Shown here in pieces: positions 10,440 to 18,133 of a DNA stretch of 35,014 bases. The stretch comes from Mesostigma viride (lineage: Eukaryota; Streptophyta; Mesostigmatophyceae; Mesostigmatales; Mesostigmataceae). The stretch lies in the NCBI GenBank assembly GCA_009746045.1, contig RPFO01001273.1, positions 1 through 35,014 of the forward strand, written 5' to 3'. The translations under genes and the position numbers were made by a program. How positions within the stretch are numbered: the stretch's first letter is position 1; the number at the start of each line of letters is the position of its first letter. A model generated the notes under the pieces. That model saw only the letters and a list, made by a program, of their open reading frames with translations. It was not told the DNA's origin and ran no database searches.

Positions 10440-11345
10440 TAGTCGCTCTTCACGTCAGCCGGCCATTATTTCGCATGTAAGGCTACACATTTCCATCTCC
10501 ATTCATATTCATAATCCTGCTCGGCTCGACAGCGCGGACAAGATAACGGCAGGCTCGAGCTACCATGGTCCGGATTCTCCCGATTTCTGACCTGCGCTGG
10601 TTGTCTCCTTGATATTGGCAAAACTCTCCGGTAAGAGGGTTTTCGCAGTTTGGCTGTTTCGAAACGTTACTTAAGTGAGATGCCTTCGGATCAGGAGACT
10701 CACACAGCCGCGAAATCATGCCAAAGGTCCTATGTTCGATCCCTTGCTGGTAGCTTCTGAGCTTTCTTATTTTCTGTGTTCCGCGGAATCTCAGATTTGG
10801 GCCGCTAGCGTTTTCACGTTTGTTGCTTTCTGATCCGACGACAACGTTGTGGCTTGCTCGTGTGACATCTGGCGCATGGTGTGATTCATGTGTATGGGCT
10901 GCTTTGCCATAAGAGTGAGTGTTGGGTCTTAAATCGTATTCTACACATTTGCTGCATGGACCGTTAGGTGCTGGCGAGCTCTTCCTTGTAGAATGGTGAT
11001 GTCTATGTCAAGGATCTGATATCTTTTTGTTCTCTTGCATCTTGTGTCGCGGCTTGCTTGGATTCTTGCAGGAGCCACGGGAATGAAATGGGAGCGGTCA
11101 GCATGATGCCCTAGCAAGCGACCAGCTTCGTTAACCACTAGCTGCTATCGTATAAGATGAAAGGCAATGACGGATGTGTCATAAAGCCATAACAGTGTTG
11201 TATAGATGATTCATTAAAAATGATCAATGGTTACAATTTCAGAACAGCCTCTGAATGGGTAGTATGAATCGATAGGTTCTTGACGGCTATAAACATTTAT
11301 TATTTAAACATTTTAATGAAGCGATTTTGATTGCCCTGATTTGAC
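10440..11345. other. Interior of candidate element, no gene seen
   Basis: AT/GC-balanced sequence with only short open frames (under 80 codons) and no motif. A plus-strand CAG|GTAAGTT donor-like site occurs at 10190, with no coding exon I can attach to it. Confidence 0.4.
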
Positions 11346-11348
11346 CAG

Positions 11349-11462
11349 TGCTGTTGATTCACGTCCTGTTTTTTGAGATTTTTCTCACGTTTTCTCCTTT
11401 TCTCACCTTTTTTGGGTCATCTCACCCAGGTGAGAAACGTGTTTTCTCACCCATTCTCAAAG
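11349..11462. repeat. TTTCTCACC-type imperfect repeats and hairpins
   Basis: Short units such as TTTTCTCACC occur, with the inverse GGTGAGAAA close by (TCACCCAGGTGAGAAA). They resemble the adjacent TTTTACCACC block with a changed core, and may be an older version of the same terminal repeat. Confidence 0.6.
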
Positions 11463-11476
11463 CCGAGTTCCTAGTG

Positions 11477-11796
11477 AGATCTATCTGCGTTTTTTCCCTC
11501 CATATTTTTTACCATTTTTACCACCGATTTTTTCACCTCCATGGTGGTAATTTTTTACCACCTGTTTTCACCCTCGTTTTTACCACCTGGTGGTAATTTT
11601 TTACCACGATGGCGGTCAGGTGGTAAAATGGAGGTGGTAAAGGCTTTTACCACCCCCTGTTTTACCACCTTTTACCACCAGTTTTACCCCTTTTTTACCA
11701 CTTTTTATCACTTTTTATCACTTTTTATCACTTTTTACCACTTTTTACCACCGGGTGATATAGATTTTACCACTTTTTACCACTTATATCACCCCC
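11477..11796. repeat. TTTTACCACC / TTTTTATCAC repeat block (right)
   Basis: This is the inverse of the 8.6-8.9 kb block. It includes perfect local hairpins such as GGTGGTAA-TTTT-TTACCACC. A direct repeat, CCGAGTTCCTAGTG, flanks it at 11463-11476 and 11795-11808. Confidence 0.9.
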
Positions 11797-11802
11797 GAGT
11801 TC

Positions 11803-12357
11803 CTAGTGGATCATGCCAGCTGGGCTGATGGATGGTGGTGGTGGACCTGGTGCTGATTCCGAAGAGGAGCTTGATGGTATGGATCGTGATGACAAAGATG
11901 ACAATGAGTATAGTGATCGGGATGACACCTCCTCTGCCTCCACAGGAAAAGGACCGCCGCTACCCTTCTTCTCCATGGAAACAATGCTTGGATCTTCCCC
12001 CACGGGTATCGAGCAATCCACCCCGTGGTAGCCCGGCTCGCACACACAAAACCCGCGGTCGCACAACCCCTTCCCTGAGCACTGGTTTATGCATAAACTC
12101 GGCAAATAGAAGTCACACATGGGCCCGCCATATTCGGGGTACCAGCAGGGGAACCGTTTCGTGTTCTGCGCCTCCCAAGCCTGCGAATCATTCGCGGAAC
12201 ACCAGGCGTCCACATCGTGCCGCCTGACATTCAAGAACTGCAGCCATTCAACATGGACCTCTTGGGGGGACTGAATGTGGATGCCCCAACGCGACAGGAG
12301 GCTGGTGTCCTTACCGCGGAGTGCAGCAAATAGCTCGTCCGCCGGCCGCCTCCACAT
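11803..12357 (-). CDS. GT47 gene, EGF-like N-terminal exon
   Basis: Starting from the ATG at 12357, a Trp/His-rich N-terminal stretch is followed by an EGF-like module at about residues 89-115: [27 protein letters not shown]. It has the six-cysteine spacing and the G-Y-x-G-x-x-C end of the class. EGF modules N-terminal to exostosin domains are known in algal and other GT47 proteins. A Ser/Pro-rich linker then runs to TAG at 11803-11805, which lies on the boundary of the candidate mobile element, so the true donor is unclear or lost. Upstream, an acceptor with a long poly-C tract (CCCCAACAG, exon from 12458) opens another frame reading SVDCDPLFRNMPSNPVF. That would need a frame change to join, so the real 5' end may be further upstream. 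Confidence 0.7.
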   Translation of the reverse strand: MWRRPADELFAALRGKDTSLLSRWGIHIQSPQEVHVEWLQFLNVRRHDVDAWCSANDSQAWEAQNTKRFPCWYPEYGGPMCDFYLPSLCINQCSGKGLCDRGFCVCEPGYHGVDCSIPVGEDPSIVSMEKKGSGGPFPVEAEEVSSRSLYSLSSLSSRSIPSSSSSESAPGPPPPSISPAGMIH

Positions 12358-12489
12358 AGCCACTCTGAGCTACGGGCCGGTCTGGGTGCAAAGTGCCGGG
12401 CCCGCAAAAACACCGGGTTTGACGGCATGTTCCGAAACAGTGGGTCACAGTCCACCGACTGTTGGGGCCCATGCAGGGGGGCAGGAGTA

Positions 12490-12525
12490 AACGGGGGGAG
12501 GAGGGGGGGGGGGGGGGGGGGAAGG
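12490..12525. repeat. Poly-G tract
   Basis: A run of about 18 G with flanking GGAGG. On the minus strand it gives the C-rich tract ahead of the candidate acceptor at 12459. Confidence 0.85.
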
Positions 12526-12529
12526 AGGC

Positions 12530-12806
12530 AAACCATGGTAAGCAAGCCTTGGGAAGGCCCAACACATACTACTATTTGTTCAGTTGCCTTGTCAGTGTGC
12601 ACATGTGTTGTCCAAGGTAAGTTCAGGTTGAGAGAGTTGGTTGCCATTTGGTTGGCAACTGCGTTGCTCAGCTTGCGGGGTCACAGAGAGCAATGACATG
12701 TAGACTCATGGAACTTCGATGACACTTGTCACTTACGTCCTGAGCTAGTGATATACTTGGGCAAAGCTTCTTAGACTGATGTACAAGCCAATGCTACCAA
12801 ACATTT
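12530..12806. other. No gene seen
   Basis: Spacer upstream of the GT47 gene. No start or promoter motif could be assigned with confidence. Confidence 0.4.
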
Positions 12807-13034
12807 TGTGGGTGGGTGGGTGGGCGGGCGAGCGGGCGGGCGGGCGGGCGGGCGGGCGCGGGCAGGCGGGCGGGCGGGCGGGCGGGCAAGCGGGCGGGCG
12901 GGCGGCGGGCGGGCGGGCGGGCGGGCGGGCGGGCGGGCGCGGGCGGGCGGGCGGGCGGCGGGCGGGCGGCGGGCGGGCGGGCGGGCGGGCGGGTGGGTGG
13001 TGGGTGGGTGGGTGGGTGGGTGGGTGGGTGGGTG
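12807..13034. repeat. GGGT / GGGC tetranucleotide array
   Basis: GGGT copies flank a long central GGGC array with a few GCGGGC slips and GCAAGC/GAGC variants. All frames read as Gly/Arg/Ala or Pro/Ala/Arg repeats and are not genes. Regular G3 spacing gives strong G-quadruplex potential on the plus strand. Confidence 0.95.
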
Positions 13035-14100
13035 CATGGGTTAAAGGAAAGCCTCGAGTAATGAAGTAAACAGGATGTATACTACTTGATATAAAATAGA
13101 TCAAGGGGTGTCCTTGGTTAAATTATGCAATCTCGCAAAGCGCAACTTGCTTGGGGTTTAATTCACGCTCGTGCCCTATCCATTGGAAGAAGGGGCCGCG
13201 TGGGGAAAGGGCACACTACGCAGCTTCATACGAGTGCTCAAGGGGATACCCAAGCAAGGCTTAGTGTAACTAAGGGGAGCAGGGATGATCAGGGATGATC
13301 AAGGATGTTCAGGGATGATCAGGGTGATATTGAATAGTAAAGGGTCGTGGGTCGTGGGATGGCGGCGGCGGTGGACAACAGTTGATGAGTATATAGCTAA
13401 TAATCTAGGGGGTATTTTTTACTAGCCAGGACGTCTAGGTTTTTACTACCTAACTAAACATTTCAGTGAATAAGTAGCTACAGGGACTGTCCAGTGTTTC
13501 AAGTAGTGGCGGACTGACGCCAAATGGGGCGGCGCGGCACCAAATTTGATAGAATGTGGCGGTATCATCACTTCTTTTTTCTTTGCCAAGACGCCACAAG
13601 TTGGCCGTGCTGTTATACTTTTTTAGTTCCTTTTGCCACAGAGTGGCCGTGCCTGAAGTTTACTCTAGTACAGGTGACGCAACTAGCTGGCAGTGTCAGA
13701 CGAGCTTCCGCCGGCGTTCCGCCACAAATCTCCCGCCACGAATGCATACATACTAACTGAAGCTAAGCACTACGCAGTCATGCACACTAGTACTAGTACT
13801 CAAGTACTCAAGTGGGGAAGTACTCCGTTGAGTGCAGCTGGCATCCGTGCATTTTCCCCAGCCGTCTGCCGCCAGCAGGCAGGCAGGGGCCCGGAGGGAG
13901 TCTGAGAGGTGCTTGAACGCTGGGATCAGCCAGCACGCATTGCGCCACGCCGACAGCACCTATGGAAGGCCGCCCGCCACACGTGGCCGAGCTAAGCGCA
14001 ATTGTAATTTGGCTAAAAGCCACACATTGACCCAGCCACCTGAAGTTTCAAAAGTTCAAACGACACAAATGGCTGACTGCAAAAACCTTAAGGGGACGGG
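13035..14100. other. No confident gene
   Basis: The open frames overlap one another and lack motifs. It includes a short 10-bp repeat at 13281-13326 and an ACTAGT-rich patch near 13787. Confidence 0.4.
13281..13326. repeat. AGGGATGATC tandem repeat
   Basis: Four to five copies of the 10-mer, one with a substitution (AAGGATGTTC). Confidence 0.85.
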
Positions 14101-14107
14101 ACACCCC

Positions 14108-14133
14108 CGAATTTTTTGGCGCCAAAAAATTCG
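14108..14133. promoter_or_regulatory. Perfect 26-bp palindrome with E2F-type core
   Basis: The centre is TTTTTTGGCGCCAAAAAA (14112-14129), extended by CGAA and TTCG to a perfect 26-bp dyad. TTTGGCGCCAAA is the textbook symmetric E2F/DP site. A second TTCGCGCC overlaps its right edge. It lies 59 bp upstream of the ATG at 14193, so it is well placed to control that gene. Regulation by E2F is an inference from the motif alone. Confidence 0.6.
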
Positions 14134-14192
14134 CGCCGGAACCGAACCTAAAATTTCACGTGCACGGAAAAATTGGGCAAGACGAAGGTGCG

Positions 14193-14537
14193 ATGGCGGC
14201 GGTGATTGACGATCAGGCTCTAGAAGACGCGGCTATTCAGGCCATTGTAGCTTGGAAAAATGAAAATGGGTATGCTACTTTTGATGTCGAACAAATCGTG
14301 TCGCGGGAACAGCTAATTATTCTCGGCTCGGCCGGCCGAAATCACACCCCTCCCAAGGAGGTCACAGACTCGAATAATAAGTTCAGAAACGCAGCATATC
14401 GCTGGTTTGCTGCGAAACTGGGGTGGAGCGAGCCAGACGGCAGTGCGAAAGAGCTGCCCGAAGAAATTTACAAAATTATTCGCGCTCGTTTTCCAGATTC
14501 CGAGTACGTGGGCTTCATACCCACGTCCGACCGATAA
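14193..14537 (+). CDS. Small conserved-looking protein, 114 aa, unknown
   Basis: Intronless frame of 114 codons from ATG at 14193. An in-frame GTG at 14160 would extend it, but the first ATG is the better start. The protein is acidic, with an N-terminal helix (DDQALEDAAIQAIVAWKNEN), a middle 'FDVEQIVSREQLIILG', a Trp-containing helix (NAAYRWFAAKLGW) and a C-terminal ARFPDSEYVGF. The pattern looks like a compact helical domain, perhaps nucleic-acid binding, but I do not recognise it. The AT-hook ORF follows 46 bp later on the same strand, which is unusually close for this gene-poor window. An E2F-type palindrome lies 59 bp upstream. Confidence 0.65.
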   Translation: MAAVIDDQALEDAAIQAIVAWKNENGYATFDVEQIVSREQLIILGSAGRNHTPPKEVTDSNNKFRNAAYRWFAAKLGWSEPDGSAKELPEEIYKIIRARFPDSEYVGFIPTSDR

Positions 14538-14583
14538 CTGGTTTTTTTCGTGCAATATATAACTAGTCCCGCAAACAGTAGAA

Positions 14584-15036
14584 ATGCCGAATCCCGGCAA
14601 AGGTGCAGGGTCGCAGCGGTCACGGCGACTTAAGGAGACATCCGCTGCGTGGTTAGGCAGCAATTTTGAGGCAGCAGCAACGCCGCAACGCAGGGGCAGG
14701 GGGCGCCCTCGCGGCTCGACGAAAGAGAAAGGGCCAGGTCGGCGGCGCACACAGTCGAATAAAAAGAAAGGCAGGGCATCAATTACAAGCGTCAGCCCAG
14801 CAACACCGGCAACTGGATCGACCCCTGGCAGCGAGGGTGGTGCGCTTTTAACGCCGTCGAGCAGTGGGCGCAAAAGAAAGGCACCGGAGCTGTATGGGCC
14901 ATCGCCGAAGAAGATTGACTCGCGAGGAAATCACATCAAGGTACAGGCCTCGCGTCAGACTGCGCCTTGCCCTACTCGTGGCATGCCGCTTGAGATGCCT
15001 CGTTTGCTGGTGGGGAGGCCCACACTAAATCACTAA
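14584..15036 (+). CDS. AT-hook, basic nuclear-type protein, 150 aa
   Basis: A 150-residue, strongly basic and largely disordered protein. Residues about 37-45 read RGRGRPRGS, a clear AT-hook (R-G-R-P core that inserts in the minor groove of AT-rich DNA). It is followed by KEKGPGRRRTQSNKKKG, a likely nuclear-localisation stretch, then a Thr/Ser/Pro/Gly-rich part and a second basic patch (GRKRKAPELYGPSPKK). This is consistent with a chromatin-associated or DNA-binding accessory protein; no catalytic domain is visible. Its start is 46 bp after the stop of the 114-aa ORF and in another frame. The pair may share one transcript, or be one transferred or viral-like module. Confidence 0.6.
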   Translation: MPNPGKGAGSQRSRRLKETSAAWLGSNFEAAATPQRRGRGRPRGSTKEKGPGRRRTQSNKKKGRASITSVSPATPATGSTPGSEGGALLTPSSSGRKRKAPELYGPSPKKIDSRGNHIKVQASRQTAPCPTRGMPLEMPRLLVGRPTLNH

Positions 15037-15478
15037 TCGAAAATTACTTGGGAAATGTTGTCTCGGGCTGATGGACATGTGTGCCCCTCAATTGCGGAGT
15101 TAAATTGGATGTATAATTGAATGAAATACATTATTACATTCCATGCATCGATGCTCGAGTCATCGCGATATCTGAATATCTTACATAATTACAGACCCAT
15201 CAATTGGAAGATCAGAAAGCTCCAGTGCATCTGCTCTACGACCGGACGTCTCAATCGTACGTAGTGCTTTCGAGTTATAATTACCCTCAATGTATGTCTG
15301 GAAAATCCACGTGCAGGCAGTGTCAAATGCATGGTATATGAACTAGTTATGTACATGTCAAGATGATGACAGTCAAGCGAGGCCATACATGTTGACGGAC
15401 AAGTGAGCCTGTAGACCTACGTCGATCCCCAGTTCCTCGATGTCGTGCGCAGCCCCGATATCATCAGATTTCCAATCC

Positions 15479-15492
15479 CCAACGGCCGTCGG
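15479..15492. repeat. Degenerate palindrome copy CCAACGGCCGTCGG
   Basis: One mismatch from CCAACGGCCGTTGG, the palindrome found 16 times exactly in the window. It is followed by CTCCG, as in the 17-kb copies. Confidence 0.6.
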
Positions 15493-16110
15493 CTCCGCAA
15501 AATCCACGTTCGCGATTAAACAGTGCAACCGCGAGGGCCGTTCTAACTTGTAATCCACCTATATAATGGGCTCCGTCTCGTCACCGTGCGTTCGCATCAA
15601 CAGGACAGCCACGGGTGTCGCGACGTCTCGGACGCTGTGCACTACACGCATCATCTCGGTCATCGCAGCCGTCGAGCACGTCACAAGCATCAATTATTCT
15701 CTGGACGAATTCTCGTGACCGTGTTGATATTAATGTCTGCCAACTTCACGACTGTGAACAGCAGCCTCACGCACGTCCGGTCCATCCGACTCCGTCAGGC
15801 GGTGTTGCGAATGGCGTCCTGCGTGCAAAAACCAGTACATGAAGGACAATAATGTTAGCCCGTTAGACAGATTTGTCTGTGGTTCCGCTTACAGCAGTAC
15901 TAATCACCCGTTACGCGGATTTCGGGCAAGTGGGTATCCTCCTACATTACATGTATCCAATTATGGACGGGAGATTTAAAATGGGAAACAAGTATCAGCG
16001 AACCCAGAATCAAGGTATCCACGCAACGGTTTTGAAGAAACGGCTATGTACATATAGACACAATGAACTGAACAAAACTTTAGTAGCTCACTCGTCGTTC
16101 ACTTGTTAGT

Positions 16111-16244
16111 CGTAACGGAGGCAGTCATTCAGTCAGTTTGCAAGTTCAGTTGGCAAGTACGGAAACACACGCAAGTGCGTAACGGAGGCAGTCAGTCAGT
16201 CAGTTTGCAAGTGCAGTTGGCAAGTACGGACCACCAACCGCGTG
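16111..16244. repeat. 67-bp tandem duplication
   Basis: CGTAACGGAGGCAGTCA starts at 16111 and 16178. The second copy has an extra CAGT slip and otherwise few differences. Confidence 0.85.
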
Positions 16245-16531
16245 TGTACGTCCATGATATCGCAATATAATCAAGAATAACAGGGAACGGTTAATGTATC
16301 CTTTACGCAGCTTTTTCGTTCAGGGCATGTTGAAATAACGAAAGTGGGGTCAGGTGTTCGAACCTTCCAAGTGCCGAATTTTTTACGAACCAGCGCATTC
16401 ACGAACCTTGCACTGGGGACGCGGTGGACGTGTACCATTACCCCGGCCTAATTCTAGCATTGTACACAAGGGGCGGTGGCTAGCAGTAAAGAAGGGCATC
16501 CTAGTCATAACGCTGGGCAAGTTTAAAAGCA

Positions 16532-16545
16532 CCAACGGCCGTTGA
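16532..16545. repeat. Degenerate palindrome copy CCAACGGCCGTTGA
   Basis: One mismatch at the last base, followed by GTAGGAAAAA. It has the same 'palindrome, short spacer, GAAA' layout as the exact copies. Confidence 0.65.
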
Positions 16546-16635
16546 GTAGGAAAAAAAAAGAGCAGGAGAAGAGCACGTCGACGTTTCAACAGCAAGACAA
16601 AAATATTGAACCCCGAGTACCAATGAAAATGCTTT

Positions 16636-16700
16636 CATGCATGTCCACCCCGACGAGGCACAAATTCATGCATGCCCACCCCGACGAGGCACAAATTAAT
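16636..16700. repeat. 35-bp tandem duplication
   Basis: Two copies of a unit containing CACCCCGACGAGGCACAAAT. Confidence 0.8.
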
Positions 16701-16786
16701 GAACGACAGATTTCTCACCCCCCCCCGGCACATGGAACAAGTGCCATCGCACGCACACACTTTGTAGACAGGAGAGTTTCGAGAGT

Positions 16787-16800
16787 CCAACGGCCGTTGG
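16787..16800. repeat. Exact palindrome CCAACGGCCGTTGG (dispersed copy)
   Basis: Within TTTCGAGAGT ... CTCGGAGAAA, giving an extended dyad with TTTC and GAAA arms. Confidence 0.9.
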
Positions 16801-17044
16801 CTCGGAGAAATTGACAGTACACCAGTAAAGACATTAAAATTATCACTTTGTTGTCTTATGTGTGCCGTGTCATTTCCCAAGGTCAAAAGCCGTCAACTTC
16901 TGCACCTCTTGTCCCTCCCACCCGTACGCACTAAGCATGCCCACCTTACACTACCACATGTGGCTCTTGAGAAAACTCCCCCCGACGATGCACATGTGCC
17001 ATTCACGCACACACCTTCAGACAAGGCTATCAGTTTTTCGAAGT

Positions 17045-17356
17045 CCAACGGCCGTTGGCTCCGAGAAATGCTGTTACAACTCAAAATTACAATGGTGACA
17101 TCCACGAGCTAGTGGTACGCCGAACAAGTGCTTGTATGACATATGGCGACTGCCCGTGAGGAAAAGTCCACCACCACACACGGTCAGTTTTTTGAGTCCA
17201 ACGGCCGTTGGCTCCGAGAAATGCTGTTACAACGCAAAATTACAATGGTGACATACATGAGCTAGTGGTACGCCGAACAAGTGCTTGTATGACATATGGC
17301 GACTGCCCGTGAGGAAAAGTCCACCACCACACACGGACAGTTTTTTGACTCCAACG
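17045..17356. repeat. 153-bp tandem repeat starting at the palindrome
   Basis: Exact palindromes begin at 17045 and 17198. A third begins at 17351 but stops after CCAACG, at the dyad centre. The 153-bp units between them are nearly identical. No gene is visible in this stretch. Confidence 0.9.
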
Positions 17357-17691
17357 CAAGAACAGACGTAATGCACACCAAGTGACCAAGTGGCAAGATA
17401 AAGACACCCTTGCCAATCTCTACCCACAAAAACTTAGCCCCGAAATCCGTAGCCCCGAAATCCGTGATTGATTTGTACATTGTAGATGACAATGCAGCGA
17501 TCACATGTATTCTGAAACCAACACGTTTTTACCTAGTTATCATGGTAACCAATTTATGGTTACCTAGTTATCCATGGCTAGAAAGTTGTAAATACACGAT
17601 GTGGCCACACACGCCATAGATGAAAATCATAACCAGATCACGCACATGATCATGGAAGGGGACTCTATTGATCTCAAAAAAGAAAGCTCAA

Positions 17692-17760
17692 GACACCCTA
17701 CACCCTACACCCTACACCCTACACCATACATCCTACAACCTACACCCTTAACTCTCCACC
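17692..17760. repeat. Telomere-like (CCCTACA)n
   Basis: About five copies of CCCTACA decay into CCATACATCCTACAACCTAC. It is one base from the plant/algal telomere heptamer CCCTAAA, and in the orientation of a left chromosome end. Confidence 0.7.
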
Positions 17761-17784
17761 CTTAGCTTACGTGACCTTTTTTTC

Positions 17785-17853
17785 GGAGAAATGTCCGAGT
17801 GGAATGCTATGTATGGGGTAACTTTCCCAAGGGTTCGAATCCCTCTTTCTCCA
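17785..17853 (+). tRNA. tRNA-Ser-like sequence, shortened (probable pseudogene)
   Basis: GGAGAAA and TTTCTCC form a perfect 7-bp acceptor stem, followed by A. CCGAGTGG resembles the D arm and A box of serine tRNAs, and GGGTTCGAATCCC is a perfect T-loop/B box. The whole is only 69 nt, whereas a serine tRNA with its long variable arm is about 85-90 nt. The middle (TGGGGTAACTTTCCCA) cannot be folded into both an anticodon arm and a variable arm, and I cannot name an anticodon. It looks like a serine tRNA of organelle or bacterial style with a central deletion. A weak T-run follows. Confidence 0.55.
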
Positions 17854-17960
17854 TTAGAGTTTTGTTTAGCTTCTATTCTCGTCTACACATAATTCACACG
17901 AAGTACGCTTGCAAATACTTTATTACTATTTTGTTTGATATACTACACTAATATTATAAT

Positions 17961-18127
17961 TGTTGTGTGTGTGTGTTGTTCACGTGTGCGTGTGTGTGTT
18001 GTGTGTGTTGTGTGTGTTGTGCGTGTGCGTGTGCGTGTGCGTGTGCGTGTGCGTGTGCGTGTGCGTGTGCGTGTGCGTGTGTGTGTGTATATAATTTTTT
18101 GTTGTGTGTGTGTGTTGTGTGTTGTAC
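17961..18127. repeat. GT / GTGCGT microsatellite
   Basis: (GT)n, TTGTGTGTG and about ten GTGCGT units lead into the 40-bp array and share its strand bias. Confidence 0.9.
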
Positions 18128-18133
18128 GTGCAA

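Larger units (their letters stand above)
8583..11804. mobile_element. Candidate Foldback-like element with repeat-rich inverted ends
   Basis: The two ends carry a perfect 12-bp inverted repeat, AGGAACTCGGGG (8583-8594 and, inverted, 11793-11804). Each is followed inward by about 300 bp of short repeats: mainly GTGGTAAAAA/GTGATAAAAA on the left (8596-8890) and the complementary TTTTACCAC/TTTTTATCAC on the right (11500-11790). Long inverted ends built of short tandem repeats are the hallmark of Foldback-type DNA elements. The 2.6-kb interior has no transposase I can recognise. The element separates the EGF exon from the catalytic exon of the GT47 gene, and the stop codon ending the EGF frame (11803-11805) lies on its right boundary. 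No clear target-site duplication was found. Two independent satellite blocks in inverse orientation is the alternative. Confidence 0.5.
15037..16500. other. No supportable gene
   Basis: Only short frames without motifs. A TATA-like TATATAA occurs near 15560, but no coding sequence I trust follows. It contains a one-mismatch copy of the 14-bp palindrome at 15479 and a 67-bp tandem duplication at 16111. Confidence 0.45.

Noticed and set aside
8583-11804. Target-site duplication for the Foldback-like element
   Set aside because: Outer flanks (CCTCG and AGTGG) do not match; the shared GAGTTCCT is inverted and belongs to the ends themselves.
12745-13104. Pro/Ala/Arg-rich and Gly/Arg-rich ORFs
   Set aside because: Translation of the GGGC/GGGT tetranucleotide array.
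13832-14209. 125-codon plus-strand ORF upstream of the 114-aa gene
   Set aside because: It runs across the E2F-type palindrome into the next gene in another frame and has no protein-like pattern; judged a shadow.
15373-15558. 61-codon minus-strand frame containing PTAVG
   Set aside because: It has a GTG rather than ATG start, and PTAVG is only the translation of the degenerate palindrome at 15479.
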